This document shows, in pieces, positions 7,962 through 17,499 of a DNA stretch of 64,000 nucleotides (its first letter is position 1; each line of letters opens with the position of its first letter). The position numbers and the translations under genes are program-made. This DNA is from Denitrobaculum tricleocarpae (GTDB taxonomy: Bacteria > Pseudomonadota > Alphaproteobacteria > Kiloniellales > Kiloniellaceae), in the NCBI RefSeq assembly GCF_007004665.1, contig NZ_ML660052.1, positions 434,001 through 498,000 of the forward strand, in the 5' to 3' direction. Below the pieces are notes generated by a model. That model made no database searches, was not told the DNA's origin, and was given only the letters and a program-made list of their open reading frames with translations.

Positions 7962-9175
7962 TGCGCGGAGATCCCCAGGCGTTCTGCGCAGCCGTTTAGG
8001 AAGCCGCGCAGCGTGTTGCGGAAGTCGGGCTCGTCCAGCAGGAAGGCGTCGTGTCCTGCGTCGCTCTCGATTTCCACGAAGCTGACATCCGCCGCCACCG
8101 CATTGAGGGCATGGACGATGTCCCGGTTTTCACTGGTGGGAAAAAGCCAGTCACTGGTGAAGGAGATGATGCAAAACCGGACCGGCGTATTCTTGAACGC
8201 GTTGGCCAGGACGCCGTCGTGCTCGCTGGCCAGATCGAAGTAATCCATGGCCCGTGTGATGTAGAGATAGGAGTTCGCGTCGAAGCGCTCGACAAAGGAG
8301 TAGCCCTGATGCCGCAAATAGCTCTCGACCTGGAAGTCGGCGTCGAAGCCGTAGGTCAGCTCCTTGCGGTCCTGCAGGCGGCGTCCGAATTTCCGGTGCA
8401 GGGCCGGCTCGGAGAGGTACGTGATGTGGGCGGTCATGCGCGCAACTGAGAGCCCGGCGCGCGGAATCTTGCCGGCTTCCTGATACTTGCCGCCATGCCA
8501 TTCGGGGTCGGCCATGATCGCCTGGCGGCCAACCTCATGAAAGGCGATGTTTTGAGCCGTGTGCCGGGCCGCCGTGGCCAGCGGCACCGCCGCGTAAATC
8601 CTTTCGGGATAAGACGACGCCCATTCCAGCACCTGCATGCCGCCCATGGAGCCGCCGATGACGCAGAAAAGCTTGTCGATGCCCAGGTGGTCGATCAACT
8701 GGCGTTGTGCCCGCACCATATCGCGAATGGTAATGACCGGGAAATCGAGTCCCCAAGGCTGACCGGTCTCCGGATTGATCGATTTGGGCCCGGTTGTTCC
8801 CAGGCACCCGCCGATGACGTTGCTGCAGATCAGAAAAAAGCGATTCGTGTCGAGCACCAGTCCCGGACCGACAAGCTGCCGCCACCAGCCCGGTTTACCG
8901 GTGACCGGGTGGTCGCCGGTCATAAACTGATCGCCGGTCAGGGCGTGACATACCAGAATAGCGTTGCTGCGGTCGGCATTCAGCCGGCCGTAGGTCTGGT
9001 AGGCAACCGTAAAGGCGTTGAGCTCGACCCCGCAATCAAGCTTCAGGGGCTCGTCGTGACCCAGATCGACCCGGTGGCCGGGAAGCGCCTGCGCCGGAGC
9101 TTCAAGTGCCGGTGATGTTTCGCCCTTTATCATCTTGTCCAGTCTTGCCGCCAAGTCTTGTCTTTTCAACCCCAT
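7958..9175 (-). CDS. metX: Homoserine O-acyltransferase (MetX)
   Basis: Alpha/beta hydrolase-fold enzyme of 405 residues that acylates homoserine at the entry to methionine synthesis. Ser176 lies in the [12 protein letters not shown] elbow; Asp in TSDWLFPT and His in AGHDAFLL complete the triad. CHALTGDQF and [14 protein letters not shown] are family blocks. MetX enzymes may use acetyl- or succinyl-CoA; I cannot decide which here. The N-terminal 35 residues are variable, and a start at the internal Met15 is possible because the best promoter leaves only a few bases of leader for the first ATG. metW follows with a 4-base overlap. Confidence 0.93.
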   Translation of the reverse strand: MGLKRQDLAARLDKMIKGETSPALEAPAQALPGHRVDLGHDEPLKLDCGVELNAFTVAYQTYGRLNADRSNAILVCHALTGDQFMTGDHPVTGKPGWWRQLVGPGLVLDTNRFFLICSNVIGGCLGTTGPKSINPETGQPWGLDFPVITIRDMVRAQRQLIDHLGIDKLFCVIGGSMGGMQVLEWASSYPERIYAAVPLATAARHTAQNIAFHEVGRQAIMADPEWHGGKYQEAGKIPRAGLSVARMTAHITYLSEPALHRKFGRRLQDRKELTYGFDADFQVESYLRHQGYSFVERFDANSYLYITRAMDYFDLASEHDGVLANAFKNTPVRFCIISFTSDWLFPTSENRDIVHALNAVAADVSFVEIESDAGHDAFLLDEPDFRNTLRGFLNGCAERLGISAQ

Positions 9176-9188
9176 AGCAGGGACTGCA

Positions 9189-9218
9189 TAGCTATTGGTG
9201 GGATGGCTCCCCTGTCAA
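9189..9218 (-). promoter_or_regulatory. Putative promoter of metX-metW
   Basis: On the minus strand TTGACA (9218-9213) and TAGCTA (9194-9189) are 18 bases apart. The predicted start near 9181 is only a few bases before the first metX ATG, implying a nearly leaderless message or use of a later start. No SAM-II riboswitch pattern was recognised in the 129 bases shared with the divergent chorismate mutase gene. Confidence 0.4.
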
Positions 9219-9304
9219 CGCTTTCTTGCACGATGTTTTCTTTGCTTTTGTGCGGCCCTGAGACTATTTCTTTTGGCTCGCCAGTCCCTTCGCCGATAGG
9301 TCTT

Positions 9305-10252
9305 ATGTCAGATAACGCAGATACTCTGGGCAAACTTCGTGCTCAAATCGATGAAATCGATACGGAAATTCACGATCTGCTGATCCGTCGCACGGAGATT
9401 GCGGAGCAGGTCGGCAAAGCCAAAGGCAAGGGAGCCGTATACCTGCGCCCGGGCCGTGAGGCCCAGGTTTTGCGCCGTCTTGTTGAGCGCCACACGGGTG
9501 TTTTGCCCAAGGCGGCCGTGGTTCGGGTGTGGCGCGAAATTTTTTCCAGTGCGACAACCTTGCAGGGTGATCTCAGCATTGCAGTCTACGCGCCCGAGCA
9601 CGACCCTGATCTCTACACGCTGGCCCGGGATCACTTTGGGGCTCTGACACCCATTTCGACCTACGGCACCGTTTCCGGCGTCATGCGGGCCGTGTCCGAC
9701 CGCCGCGCGACGGCAGGGGTCTTGCCGGTGCCTCAGTCCGAGGACAGTGAGAGCTGGTGGCGCTATCTGGCGCGCGATTTCGAGGATGCGCCGCGGATTA
9801 CCGCAAAGCTGCCCTTCACCAAGACCGACGCCTCCAGCCGGAACCGTATCGAAGCCCTGACCATCAGTTTCGTTCCGCAGGAGGACACCGGCGACGATCG
9901 CAGCTATGTCATTGTGGAGACCGCTGAAGAAATGTCGCGCAGCGGCATTCGCGCGCTCTTTTCGGATGTCGGGATGGAAACCGCGGATGTACAGACACCG
10001 GACCGCGAGCCCGGTTCGCCGATGCATCTGGTCGAGGTCCTGGGATACGTGGGTCCGGATGACGCGCGCCTGGTCCGGCTTAAAGAAGAAAATGAAAACA
10101 AGATTGCCTGGGTTTGGGCGGCTGGCGGTTACGCGGTGCCCATGGATTTGGGCCTCGACGGCGCTTCGGCCGCGGCGCAGACCAGCAATGACCCAAGCCT
10201 GGTGTTGAGGGCCCCTGCAGCCGGCGCGGACGAGCCCGGCCGTTCTGAGTGA
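9305..10252 (+). CDS. Chorismate mutase (AroQ-type) with C-terminal extension
   Basis: Protein of 315 residues. Residues about 8-95 are an AroQ helical chorismate mutase: LRAQIDEIDTEIHDLLIRR, then AEQVGKAKG and LRPGREAQVLRRL supply the usual Arg, Lys, Asp and Glu contacts. The remaining 220 residues resemble a prephenate dehydratase/ACT layout, but no dehydratase TRF motif is seen, so dehydratase activity is unlikely. It converts chorismate to prephenate and precedes an aminotransferase and a TyrA-type dehydrogenase, together giving tyrosine or phenylalanine synthesis. ATG 9305 is preferred to 9158 because the homologous domain starts there and the upstream part overlaps metX. Confidence 0.85.
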   Translation: MSDNADTLGKLRAQIDEIDTEIHDLLIRRTEIAEQVGKAKGKGAVYLRPGREAQVLRRLVERHTGVLPKAAVVRVWREIFSSATTLQGDLSIAVYAPEHDPDLYTLARDHFGALTPISTYGTVSGVMRAVSDRRATAGVLPVPQSEDSESWWRYLARDFEDAPRITAKLPFTKTDASSRNRIEALTISFVPQEDTGDDRSYVIVETAEEMSRSGIRALFSDVGMETADVQTPDREPGSPMHLVEVLGYVGPDDARLVRLKEENENKIAWVWAAGGYAVPMDLGLDGASAAAQTSNDPSLVLRAPAAGADEPGRSE

Positions 10253-10262
10253 CTGTAAGCCG

Positions 10263-11354
10263 ATGACGTCTCCCTTGAAGCCTCGTCCTGGAATTCTGGA
10301 CATTTCGCCTTACGTCGGCGGCGATGCCTCCGTTGAAGGCGCCAACCGTGTCGTTCGCCTTGCTTCCAACGAGAACCCGCTCGGCCCCAGTCCGAAGGCG
10401 ATCGAAGCCTATGAGCAGCTGAAGGGTGAACTGCACCGCTATCCGGATGGCGGATCCAACGACCTTAGAGATGCCATTGCCGACAGCGAGGGCCTTGACC
10501 GGAACCGGATCGTCTGCGGCGCGGGATCGGATGAACTGATTTCCCTGCTCGTGCGGGCTTATGCGGGGCCGGGGGATGAAGTGCTCTACAGCGAACACGG
10601 ATTTTTGATGTATCCGATCTCGGCCAAGACGGTCGGTGCGACACCCGTGGCGTCGCCGGAGCATAATCTGACGACGGATGTTGACGAACTGCTCGCGCAG
10701 ACCACGCCCCGAACGAAGCTGGTCTTCGTCGCAAATCCGAACAATCCGACCGGAACCTATATCTCGGCTGAAGAACTACGCCGTTTACGCCGTGGACTTC
10801 CGGAGTCGGTGTTGCTGGTGATTGACGCCGCTTACGCGGAGTATGTCGCTGCCGATGATTACAGCTCGGGAATGGAACTGGTCCCCGAGTGCGAAAATGT
10901 CGTCATGACGCGTACCTTCTCCAAGATCCACGGGCTGGCGTCGTTGCGTCTGGGCTGGGCCTATTGTCCGCCCGCGGTTGCGGATATTCTCAACCGTTTG
11001 CGCGGGCCTTTTAATGTCAGTCTCCCCGCCCAGGCGGCGGGCGTGGAGGCCATTCGGGACCAGGCTCACGTCAAACGTTCCGTCGAGCACAACGCCAAGT
11101 GGCTGGCTTGGTTCAACGAAGAGGTGGCGAAACTCGGTGCCGAGCCCGGAAACTGTGTGGGCAACTTTGCCCTGGTGCGCTTTCCGGATACGCAAGATAA
11201 ATCCGCAGCTGCGGCGCTCGAGTACCTGAAATCCCGCGGTATTCTGGTGCGGGCCATGGGTGGTTACGGACTGCCGGATTATCTGCGGGTCACGATTGGA
11301 ACCGAGGATGAGACCAGAAGCGTCGTCGAGGCCCTCGGAAAATTTCTGAATTAA
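10263..11354 (+). CDS. hisC: Histidinol-phosphate/aromatic aminotransferase
   Basis: Class I/II PLP-dependent aminotransferase of 363 residues. Conserved blocks are RLASNENPLGPSP, RYPDGGSNDLRDAIA, FVANPNNPTGTY and TRTFSKIHGLASLRLG, where Lys221 should form the Schiff base; the Arg of LRVTIG near the end is the substrate carboxylate contact. It matches HisC, but its place between chorismate mutase and prephenate dehydrogenase argues for a role in phenylalanine/tyrosine transamination, perhaps in addition to histidine synthesis. It starts 10 bases after the preceding stop, so the genes are an operon. Confidence 0.88.
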   Translation: MTSPLKPRPGILDISPYVGGDASVEGANRVVRLASNENPLGPSPKAIEAYEQLKGELHRYPDGGSNDLRDAIADSEGLDRNRIVCGAGSDELISLLVRAYAGPGDEVLYSEHGFLMYPISAKTVGATPVASPEHNLTTDVDELLAQTTPRTKLVFVANPNNPTGTYISAEELRRLRRGLPESVLLVIDAAYAEYVAADDYSSGMELVPECENVVMTRTFSKIHGLASLRLGWAYCPPAVADILNRLRGPFNVSLPAQAAGVEAIRDQAHVKRSVEHNAKWLAWFNEEVAKLGAEPGNCVGNFALVRFPDTQDKSAAAALEYLKSRGILVRAMGGYGLPDYLRVTIGTEDETRSVVEALGKFLN

Positions 11355-11456
11355 TTTGATCTTCAAAGCGCGTGCTTAGTCTTCTCCTGCCGCCGCCCGG
11401 TTTTCGGGGGCCAAGATGAAATTTGCGAGACGTGCGCAAGATAGACAGGCTTTGAA

Positions 11457-12392
11457 ATGGTTGCTCAAGCAGATAGTGAATTCCTCTTTGAGAAGGTGGC
11501 GCTGATCGGCGTCGGCTTGATCGGCTCTTCCCTTGCCCGGGCTTTCCGGAGCCGGCGCATCGTCAGGCAGATCTCGGTCTCCGCCCGGTCCCAGGCGACG
11601 CTCGACCGGGTTTTGGAACTCGGCCTGGCCGAGAGCGCGCACAGCGACCCGGTGAAAGCCGTTGAGGGTGCGGATCTTGTGATTCTCTGCGCGCCGGTCG
11701 GAACCTATGACAGCATCGCATCGGTCATCGGCCCGCATTTGAAACCGGGCGTGATCGTAACCGACGTGGGCTCGGTCAAGCAGGCGGTGATCCGGGATGT
11801 GGATCAGTATCTCCCCGATGGCGTCCACTTTGTACCCGGGCATCCCATTGCGGGCACGGAGAAGTCCGGACCGGATGCCGGTTTCGCTGAACTCTTCGAT
11901 GGCCGCTGGTGCATTCTCACGCCGCCGCCGGGTGCGGACCATCGTGCCGTCGAGGCGGTCACTGAACTCTGGCGGCGCTGCGGCAGCATGGTCGAGATCA
12001 TGGAAGCCGGGCATCACGACAAGGTTCTGGCGATTACGTCGCACCTGCCTCACCTGATTGCCTACACCATTGTGGGGACCGCGACGGATCTGGAAGAGAG
12101 CGAGCGGGCGGAGGTCGTCAAATTCTCCGCCGGTGGTTTTCGCGACTTCACGCGGATCGCAGGCTCCGATCCGGTGATGTGGCGCGATGTGTTCCTGAAC
12201 AACCGCGAAGCGGTGCTGGAGATGCTGCAACGCTTCAGTGAGGATATCACTGTGCTGCAGCGGGCGATCCGCTGGGGCGAGGGGGATACCCTGGAAAACC
12301 TCTTCTTCAGAACCCGCGAAATCCGCCAGGGCGTCGTCGAGGCCCATCAGGCGGGAAGCTTCGACCCGCGGGAACCTAAAGCCGACCAATGA
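11457..12392 (+). CDS. tyrA: Prephenate/arogenate dehydrogenase family protein
   Basis: NAD(P)-dependent dehydrogenase of 311 residues. The Rossmann motif is IGVGLIGSSLARAF (about 16-29), VILCAPVGTYDSI and VTDVGSVKQ follow, and HFVPGHPIAGTEKSGPDAG holds the catalytic His and substrate-binding residues of TyrA. No ACT domain follows. It oxidatively decarboxylates prephenate or arogenate on the way to tyrosine. The gene is third in the chorismate mutase-aminotransferase-dehydrogenase operon, about 100 bases after the aminotransferase, and converges on the DUF2125 gene. Confidence 0.9.
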   Translation: MVAQADSEFLFEKVALIGVGLIGSSLARAFRSRRIVRQISVSARSQATLDRVLELGLAESAHSDPVKAVEGADLVILCAPVGTYDSIASVIGPHLKPGVIVTDVGSVKQAVIRDVDQYLPDGVHFVPGHPIAGTEKSGPDAGFAELFDGRWCILTPPPGADHRAVEAVTELWRRCGSMVEIMEAGHHDKVLAITSHLPHLIAYTIVGTATDLEESERAEVVKFSAGGFRDFTRIAGSDPVMWRDVFLNNREAVLEMLQRFSEDITVLQRAIRWGEGDTLENLFFRTREIRQGVVEAHQAGSFDPREPKADQ

Positions 12393-12420
12393 AGTCAGTC
12401 GTCAGGCATAGCCTTGCGCT

Positions 12421-13455
12421 TTAAAGAACCGGTTTGAGCGAAGCAATCGGCACCGGCCCGGCGCTTAAAAGTCCGTCCTTCATGGATATAGGCAAGGCGA
12501 TGTTCCTTGCGTCACCGCCGCCGAGCGACAGGAGCGCAAAGCTGAGCATGCCTGCCTGAGCGGGTTTGATCTGCCCGCGCTCGACCAGTCTGTTGATGAC
12601 TTCGCTCAGGCCGGAAATGCGGGTGCCGAACTGACCTTCGGGGCGCAGGAAGGCATCCAGTTTTGCGCCGCCCTTGGCATGCAGATTGAGCGGGCCCCAG
12701 GCGACATCCGCACTGTGCACAATGGCTTCGCCGCCCGCATCACGCCAGATCGGCAGGGCTTGCCGGGCCTTTTGAGCAGGCAGAGGCCCGCGCAATGTGG
12801 CTTTGAGCGATAGGGATTCGACGAAGTTGCCAAGTGGGGTATCCCCGTCTTCAGGCAAAAGAATACTGTGCGCCGAACCGTCGAAGTCGAGCTCCTGAAG
12901 CTGCTCTCCATCCGCAGGACGCAGGGGACCCAGAACCGCATCGAGGGTCCCGATTTGCAGAAGCTGCGCATCTTGATAGAGCAACTGCATATCGGCCACC
13001 GAGGTCACGGCATGATTGAGGGTTCCATCCCAGTCGAGATGGGCCTGCAGCGATGCCTGCTGCGCGAGCCCTCTAAACTCGCCACCGTAATGAAAACCGC
13101 CAAATCGGTGCGTGCCTGAGATATCTGCGTTGATCGTGAAGGGATCCCAGAGCGCCGCGTTGCCGGTCACGGCCGGGCCCTGCCAGTAGCGGCCGTCAGG
13201 TGCCGACACCTCTGGAGACGAAAGCGAGAGATCGAGCGCGAAAGGATAGCCCGTCAGATCCACCTCGCCAAAGTTGACAACAAAGCCCCGTGCAATCTGC
13301 TGCTGCCGCCAGTTCTCCAGACCGGCCATGACTTGTCCTGCAGCCCAATGCCAGTAGGCGGTCACGAGGAGACCCAGGAGCAGCAGGCCGCCCGCAGTCA
13401 TCAAGATGCGGCGGTTCCTGGAACGCGGGGCTGGAGACGGAGTATCGACGGTCAT
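12421..13455 (-). CDS. DUF2125 domain protein
   Basis: Membrane-anchored protein of 344 residues. A single hydrophobic helix near residues 18-38 follows a basic N terminus, so the bulk should be periplasmic. The remainder is beta-rich with repeated motifs such as VNFGEVDLTGYPFALDLSLSSPEV, typical of DUF2125 proteins. Function is unknown. It is single, converging on tyrA with a 28-base gap and diverging from the ChaC-type gene. Confidence 0.8.
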   Translation of the reverse strand: MTVDTPSPAPRSRNRRILMTAGGLLLLGLLVTAYWHWAAGQVMAGLENWRQQQIARGFVVNFGEVDLTGYPFALDLSLSSPEVSAPDGRYWQGPAVTGNAALWDPFTINADISGTHRFGGFHYGGEFRGLAQQASLQAHLDWDGTLNHAVTSVADMQLLYQDAQLLQIGTLDAVLGPLRPADGEQLQELDFDGSAHSILLPEDGDTPLGNFVESLSLKATLRGPLPAQKARQALPIWRDAGGEAIVHSADVAWGPLNLHAKGGAKLDAFLRPEGQFGTRISGLSEVINRLVERGQIKPAQAGMLSFALLSLGGGDARNIALPISMKDGLLSAGPVPIASLKPVL

Positions 13456-13591
13456 AGGGCTCGTTCATCTCAATGGGTTTTTGTAACTTCGGTGCAGCGG
13501 CCCCACTTGTCCAGCCTTTCGGCAGGGAATATGTCTCGATATGATGCATTGCGGTGCAAAGGCTGAGAGGGTTTTCCTGGGTGCGGATCGG

Positions 13592-14161
13592 ATGAAGGAT
13601 TGGAGCCAAACGCTTACGCCCCCGGAGGGCCAGGATTTTTGGGTATTTGGCTATGGCTCCTTGATCTGGAATCCCGGATTTCCCCATGTCGAGGTCAGAT
13701 CCGGGTTTCTTGAGGGCTATCACCGGCACTTTTGCGTCTATTCCCATCGCTACCGCGGTACGCCGGACTGTCCGGGGCTGGTGTTGGGTCTCGACCAGGG
13801 CGGCAGTTGCGAGGGCCTGGTGTTCCGCGTGCCCGCTGCGGAAGGCGTTGAGGTTATGCAGTATCTCGACGAACGTGAAATGGTGACCGGTGTCTATCTG
13901 CCCGGCTGGCATGACGTCACGACCGAGACCGGCGTTGTCACGGCGATTACCTTCGTGGCCGATCCCGAGCATGAGCAGTATAGCGGACGTCTGCCGCGCG
14001 AAGAGTTGATCCAACTGGTGGTTCAGGGACGTGGGCAGCGCGGAACCTGCCGGGATTATCTGCAAAACACGGTACATCACCTTGAAGCGCTCGGGCTGCA
14101 TGACCCCTATCTCGCGGAATTACTCCGCGAGGTCGATGCGCGTCAGGTGTCTGATCAGTAA
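13592..14161 (+). CDS. chaC: Gamma-glutamylcyclotransferase, ChaC type
   Basis: Protein of 189 residues. FGYGSLIWNPGF is the substrate-binding YGSL loop, followed by YHRHFCVYSHRYRGTP, and the catalytic glutamate is expected in LDEREMVTGVY. ChaC enzymes split glutathione into 5-oxoproline and Cys-Gly. The internal ATG 13592 is preferred to 13541 because the upstream 17 codons do not look like family sequence. It converges on the small zinc-ribbon gene. Confidence 0.88.
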   Translation: MKDWSQTLTPPEGQDFWVFGYGSLIWNPGFPHVEVRSGFLEGYHRHFCVYSHRYRGTPDCPGLVLGLDQGGSCEGLVFRVPAAEGVEVMQYLDEREMVTGVYLPGWHDVTTETGVVTAITFVADPEHEQYSGRLPREELIQLVVQGRGQRGTCRDYLQNTVHHLEALGLHDPYLAELLREVDARQVSDQ

Positions 14162-14177
14162 TGACCCAAGCTGCGCG

Positions 14178-14363
14178 CTATTCGAATATCTTTCGAATGT
14201 CGTTAAAATCGATCAGGAGAAGGGCCAGCACCGCGACGATCAGGGCCCCCAGCGGATAGGTGTACCAGGGATTGACCAGCGGGTTGTTGGCGCCGCAAGA
14301 CCGGCAGATATCCTGATCAACATCCAGCGGGTCGCCACAGGATTTACAGATTCGTTGAGCCAT
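14178..14363 (-). CDS. Small zinc-ribbon membrane protein
   Basis: Protein of 61 residues with two CxxC pairs (CKSCG at 6-10, CRSCG at 20-24) forming a zinc ribbon, then one transmembrane helix (about 34-51) and a short charged tail. It is predicted to be an inner-membrane protein with the ribbon in the cytoplasm. Function is unknown. It lies 18 bases after the acyltransferase gene on the same strand and may be the last gene of the ftsE-ftsX-ydcF-plsC-like run. Confidence 0.75.
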   Translation of the reverse strand: MAQRICKSCGDPLDVDQDICRSCGANNPLVNPWYTYPLGALIVAVLALLLIDFNDIRKIFE

Positions 14364-14381
14364 GATCTTTCGCGTTCCCTG

Positions 14382-15161
14382 CTAATATGCGGCCTTATTC
14401 TTGCGTCGATTGCGTTTTTCTTCGACGCTTGCCGGCGAATCGTGGTGCACCGGAACCGGCAGTCTGGCGCAGGCCGTTTCGATCCGCTCCTCCAGGAGCG
14501 GCAAAAATTCTTTGCGGGGCAGGCCGGGCGGAATAACCGGCAGAATTTCCATCGTGATTTTACCCGGCCGTTTGGCAAAGGCACGGCGGCGCCAGAAGTA
14601 GCCTGAATTCAATGCGACGGGAACCACCGGGACTTTGAGTTGGCTATAGAGCGCGGCGACACCGGGCTGGTAGGGAATTTTTTTTGTCGGTTCGACCCGG
14701 GTGCCTTCCGGAAAGATAATGATTGGCCGTTTTTCCGCGACAGCCTTCCGAGACAGCGCAACCAGCTGTTTGAGTGCCGAAGCGCCACCGGAGCGGTTGA
14801 TCCCAATTGCACCGGAGCGTGCGGTGAACCAGCCGAACAGAGGGATCCAATTCAGCTCCCGCTTCATGACGATGCAGGGATGATCGACCAGAATGCTGAA
14901 CACCATGGTTTCCCAGGCGGATTGGTGTTTGGACGCGATGATAAAGGGCGGTTCGGGCAGATTTTCCAGCCCGATGATCTCGTGGTCTAGCTTGCAGATC
15001 GACTTGAGCATCGCGAAGGTCATACGGGTCCAGACCTTTCCCACCCAGGAACTCGCGCGTGGAGGCAGTATAAGAATCGGCAGGCAGATGGTCAGGTAGA
15101 TGGTGCTCCAGCCAAAGAACAATGCGTTAAAGAGCGTGGAACGGAGGACGATCATTTTCAT
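14382..15161 (-). CDS. plsC: 1-acyl-sn-glycerol-3-phosphate acyltransferase (PlsC family)
   Basis: Protein of 259 residues with an N-terminal hydrophobic segment and a PlsC domain. Motif I is KHQSAWET, the alphaproteobacterial form of HX4D/E, and motif III is FPEGTRVEP. It acylates lysophosphatidate to phosphatidate for phospholipid synthesis at the inner membrane. The start overlaps the end of the YdcF gene by four bases (ATGA), indicating coupling. Confidence 0.9.
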   Translation of the reverse strand: MKMIVLRSTLFNALFFGWSTIYLTICLPILILPPRASSWVGKVWTRMTFAMLKSICKLDHEIIGLENLPEPPFIIASKHQSAWETMVFSILVDHPCIVMKRELNWIPLFGWFTARSGAIGINRSGGASALKQLVALSRKAVAEKRPIIIFPEGTRVEPTKKIPYQPGVAALYSQLKVPVVPVALNSGYFWRRRAFAKRPGKITMEILPVIPPGLPRKEFLPLLEERIETACARLPVPVHHDSPASVEEKRNRRKNKAAY

Positions 15162-15778
15162 GCCGGGATAATGTAACTTCGCAGCAACGCCACAAGGTAT
15201 TTATTATACTCGGTGACAATCAATCCCGCGCTTCCCGGCCAGCGCCACCAGTCATGTTGCTTGAAGTTAACGGGAAACACGGGATTGGGAATGATCTGGA
15301 TCGTTGGCATAACCCGGTTGAATTCGACCAGGCTGCGCGGCATGTGGTAGGCCGCCGTGACCAACCGAAGCGACTGATAACCCTGTTGCGTCATCCACTC
15401 TTCGGTTTCCGCGGCGTTTCCGACGGTATCGACAGCACGGCCCAGAGTCATACAGCAGGTCACACCACTCGGGCTGCGCTGAAAAATCTTGAGGAGCTCC
15501 TCGACCTCGACACCCTGGTGTACGCCCGACACGAAGAGTTTCTTGGCCAGCTGTTGTTCGATCAGATCAAAACCCTGTTCCAGGCGGCCGCTGCCGCCGG
15601 TCAGAACAACGATTGCATCCGTTTTGCGCAGAGGGTCGGTCACGCTTTTCGGCAGCGTTGAGGCAAACCAGAGCAGGCCGCCCGTCCACATGAATCCAAA
15701 GGCAGCGATCAGGACGAGGCAATATAGAATCCACCGCCGCCCGCGACGATGTGCAAAACGTTTTGGTGCTCCTTTCAT
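15158..15778 (-). CDS. YdcF/SanA-family DUF218 protein
   Basis: Protein of 206 residues with one N-terminal transmembrane helix (about 16-35) and a DUF218 domain beginning at DAIVVLTGGSGRLEQGFDLI. AYHMPRSLVEF is the later family motif. DUF218 proteins such as ElyC and SanA are linked to envelope integrity and peptidoglycan or lipid carrier metabolism; the reaction is not established. It lies between ftsX and plsC, which fits an envelope role. Confidence 0.82.
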   Translation of the reverse strand: MKGAPKRFAHRRGRRWILYCLVLIAAFGFMWTGGLLWFASTLPKSVTDPLRKTDAIVVLTGGSGRLEQGFDLIEQQLAKKLFVSGVHQGVEVEELLKIFQRSPSGVTCCMTLGRAVDTVGNAAETEEWMTQQGYQSLRLVTAAYHMPRSLVEFNRVMPTIQIIPNPVFPVNFKQHDWWRWPGSAGLIVTEYNKYLVALLRSYIIPA

Positions 15779-15842
15779 AACCCTCCTTCCTGGTATGTCT
15801 TCCCCGCTTATATCGCGGGATTGGGGTGTCTGGGAACCAGGT

Positions 15843-16733
15843 TTACGGGATGCGGGAGAGAGTTCGCAAAACCGTAAGGCGTGCGGTCACCATCGCAACC
15901 AGTGCCGAAGCGAAGGGCAGAGCCCCCAGAATGACCCACTCGAACGGTCTGAGGGACAGCGCCGGCAGAAGCGCGGTGTCCGCCTGCCCCAGGAGCCGGG
16001 TAATGCCAAAGATCGTAAGCGCGGCCAAAGCAACGCCAACAAGTCCGCCAAAAAAACCCAGTTTCAAAGAATGAGTCTGGAACTCCCGCGCGATGTAGCC
16101 GTCCTGTGCGCCGATCAGATGCAGCAACTCGACAATCTGATAGTGGACGGCGAGACCCATCCGGGTCACGAAGACAACCATGATCACCGCCGATAATCCA
16201 ACCAGCAGGACGACCAGGGCAGCGACAATTTCGATCGACCGCGCCAGATTGAGGAGATTTCCCAGCCAGCGCTGATGATCGTCGATCGTCGCGCCTGGGA
16301 CAATTTCGATCAGGCGCGCGGTCAGGCCCGCTGTGCTCGGCGGGTCGAGCTGGTCGATTTCAACGGCAATCAAGTCCGGTAGCGGCAGCTCCGACAGACC
16401 GGAGGTTTGGCCGAGCCAGGGCTCAAGCAGGGCGGCTGTTTCTTCCCGGCCGATATGATTGGCGGAGAGGACGCCGGGACTCTGACGCAGAAGGGTCAGC
16501 ACGTCTTCCCGCCGGTTCGTGATCTCCGCTTCCGTCAGGTCGTTTTCGCTGACCGGCAGCTGTACCGTAATCTGGCCTGAAAGGCCGTGATCCCAGCGCG
16601 TGACGATCTTGCTCATCGCCATGGCGCTGACCAGGGCCAGTGCGGCCAGGTAGACCATTACCGCGACCAGCCAGGGCAGGAAGCGGCCGGTGGCGTCGCT
16701 GTTCAGGGGGACGACGGACTTGCGCAACAACAT
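15843..16733 (-). CDS. ftsX: Cell division ABC permease FtsX
   Basis: Inner-membrane protein of 296 residues with the FtsX layout: one helix near residues 20-43, a periplasmic domain (about 45-165), then three helices in the C-terminal half. With FtsE it couples division to control of septal peptidoglycan hydrolases. The ATG starts one base after the ftsE stop, so the pair is translated together. Confidence 0.9.
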   Translation of the reverse strand: MLLRKSVVPLNSDATGRFLPWLVAVMVYLAALALVSAMAMSKIVTRWDHGLSGQITVQLPVSENDLTEAEITNRREDVLTLLRQSPGVLSANHIGREETAALLEPWLGQTSGLSELPLPDLIAVEIDQLDPPSTAGLTARLIEIVPGATIDDHQRWLGNLLNLARSIEIVAALVVLLVGLSAVIMVVFVTRMGLAVHYQIVELLHLIGAQDGYIAREFQTHSLKLGFFGGLVGVALAALTIFGITRLLGQADTALLPALSLRPFEWVILGALPFASALVAMVTARLTVLRTLSRIP

Positions 16734-16734
16734 C

Positions 16735-17499
16735 TCAGCCTGCGCTTTCCGGATTGCCCTCTACGGGCAAGCTGGTATCTCTTGTGCCGTAATCAGCCGC
16801 TGCGCGCCCAGGCATGTCACTGGTTCGGATCAGAGTCTCCGCATGCTCAAGCCGAACCTCGCCGCGCACCAGACGGATCACCGGATAATTGAATCTGGAA
16901 ATCAGGGCCTCGTTGTGGGTCGCGACGACGATTGTGGTGCCGCGCTTGTTGAGTTCTTCAAAGAGGTAGAGGAGGCGCTCGGCGATCCGGTTGTCGACAT
17001 TACCGGTGGGCTCGTCGGCCAGCAAAAGGCTCGGCCGGGACACAACCGCGCGCGCGATTGCGACGCGCTGCTGCTGGCCGCCGGAGAGGGTGGCGGGCTT
17101 TGCATCCAGATGATCGGCCAGACCGACCCAGGTCAGCAGCTCCACGACATCCTTGCGGATTTCATCTGAGCGCTGACCGCTGACCTTCAGCGGCAAGGCA
17201 ACGTTATCCAGTGTGCTGAGGTGATCGAGAAGCCGGAAGTCCTGAAACACGACGCCGATCCGGCGCCGGAGGAGGGCAGCGTCATGACGGCTGAGTGAGG
17301 AGACGTCGCGTCCGAACAGACTGATGCGTCCGCTGGTCGGGCGGTTGGCGAGGTACATCATCTTCAGAAGCGAAGACTTTCCCGCGCCGCTTGCGCCAAT
17401 AACGAAGTGGAACGAGCCAGGTGCCAGATCCAATGACACGCGATCGAGGATTTCAGGGCCCGCCCCATAGCGCAGTGAAACGTCCTGAAAGCGAACCAA
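16735..17499 (-). CDS. ftsE: Cell division ATP-binding protein FtsE
   Basis: ABC ATPase of 254 residues. Walker A is [11 protein letters not shown] (about 36-46), the signature is [14 protein letters not shown], Walker B is [12 protein letters not shown], and the H-loop is VVATHNEA. The core ends near residue 220; the last 30 residues are an extra tail. The only plausible start is TTG at 17499, with AGGA 11 bases upstream, which suggests modest initiation. FtsE pairs with FtsX, encoded one base downstream. Confidence 0.92.
   Translation of the reverse strand: MVRFQDVSLRYGAGPEILDRVSLDLAPGSFHFVIGASGAGKSSLLKMMYLANRPTSGRISLFGRDVSSLSRHDAALLRRRIGVVFQDFRLLDHLSTLDNVALPLKVSGQRSDEIRKDVVELLTWVGLADHLDAKPATLSGGQQQRVAIARAVVSRPSLLLADEPTGNVDNRIAERLLYLFEELNKRGTTIVVATHNEALISRFNYPVIRLVRGEVRLEHAETLIRTSDMPGRAAADYGTRDTSLPVEGNPESAG

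Noticed and set aside
9176-9304. SAM-II riboswitch for metX
   Set aside because: The expected pseudoknot sequence blocks were not found on the minus strand.
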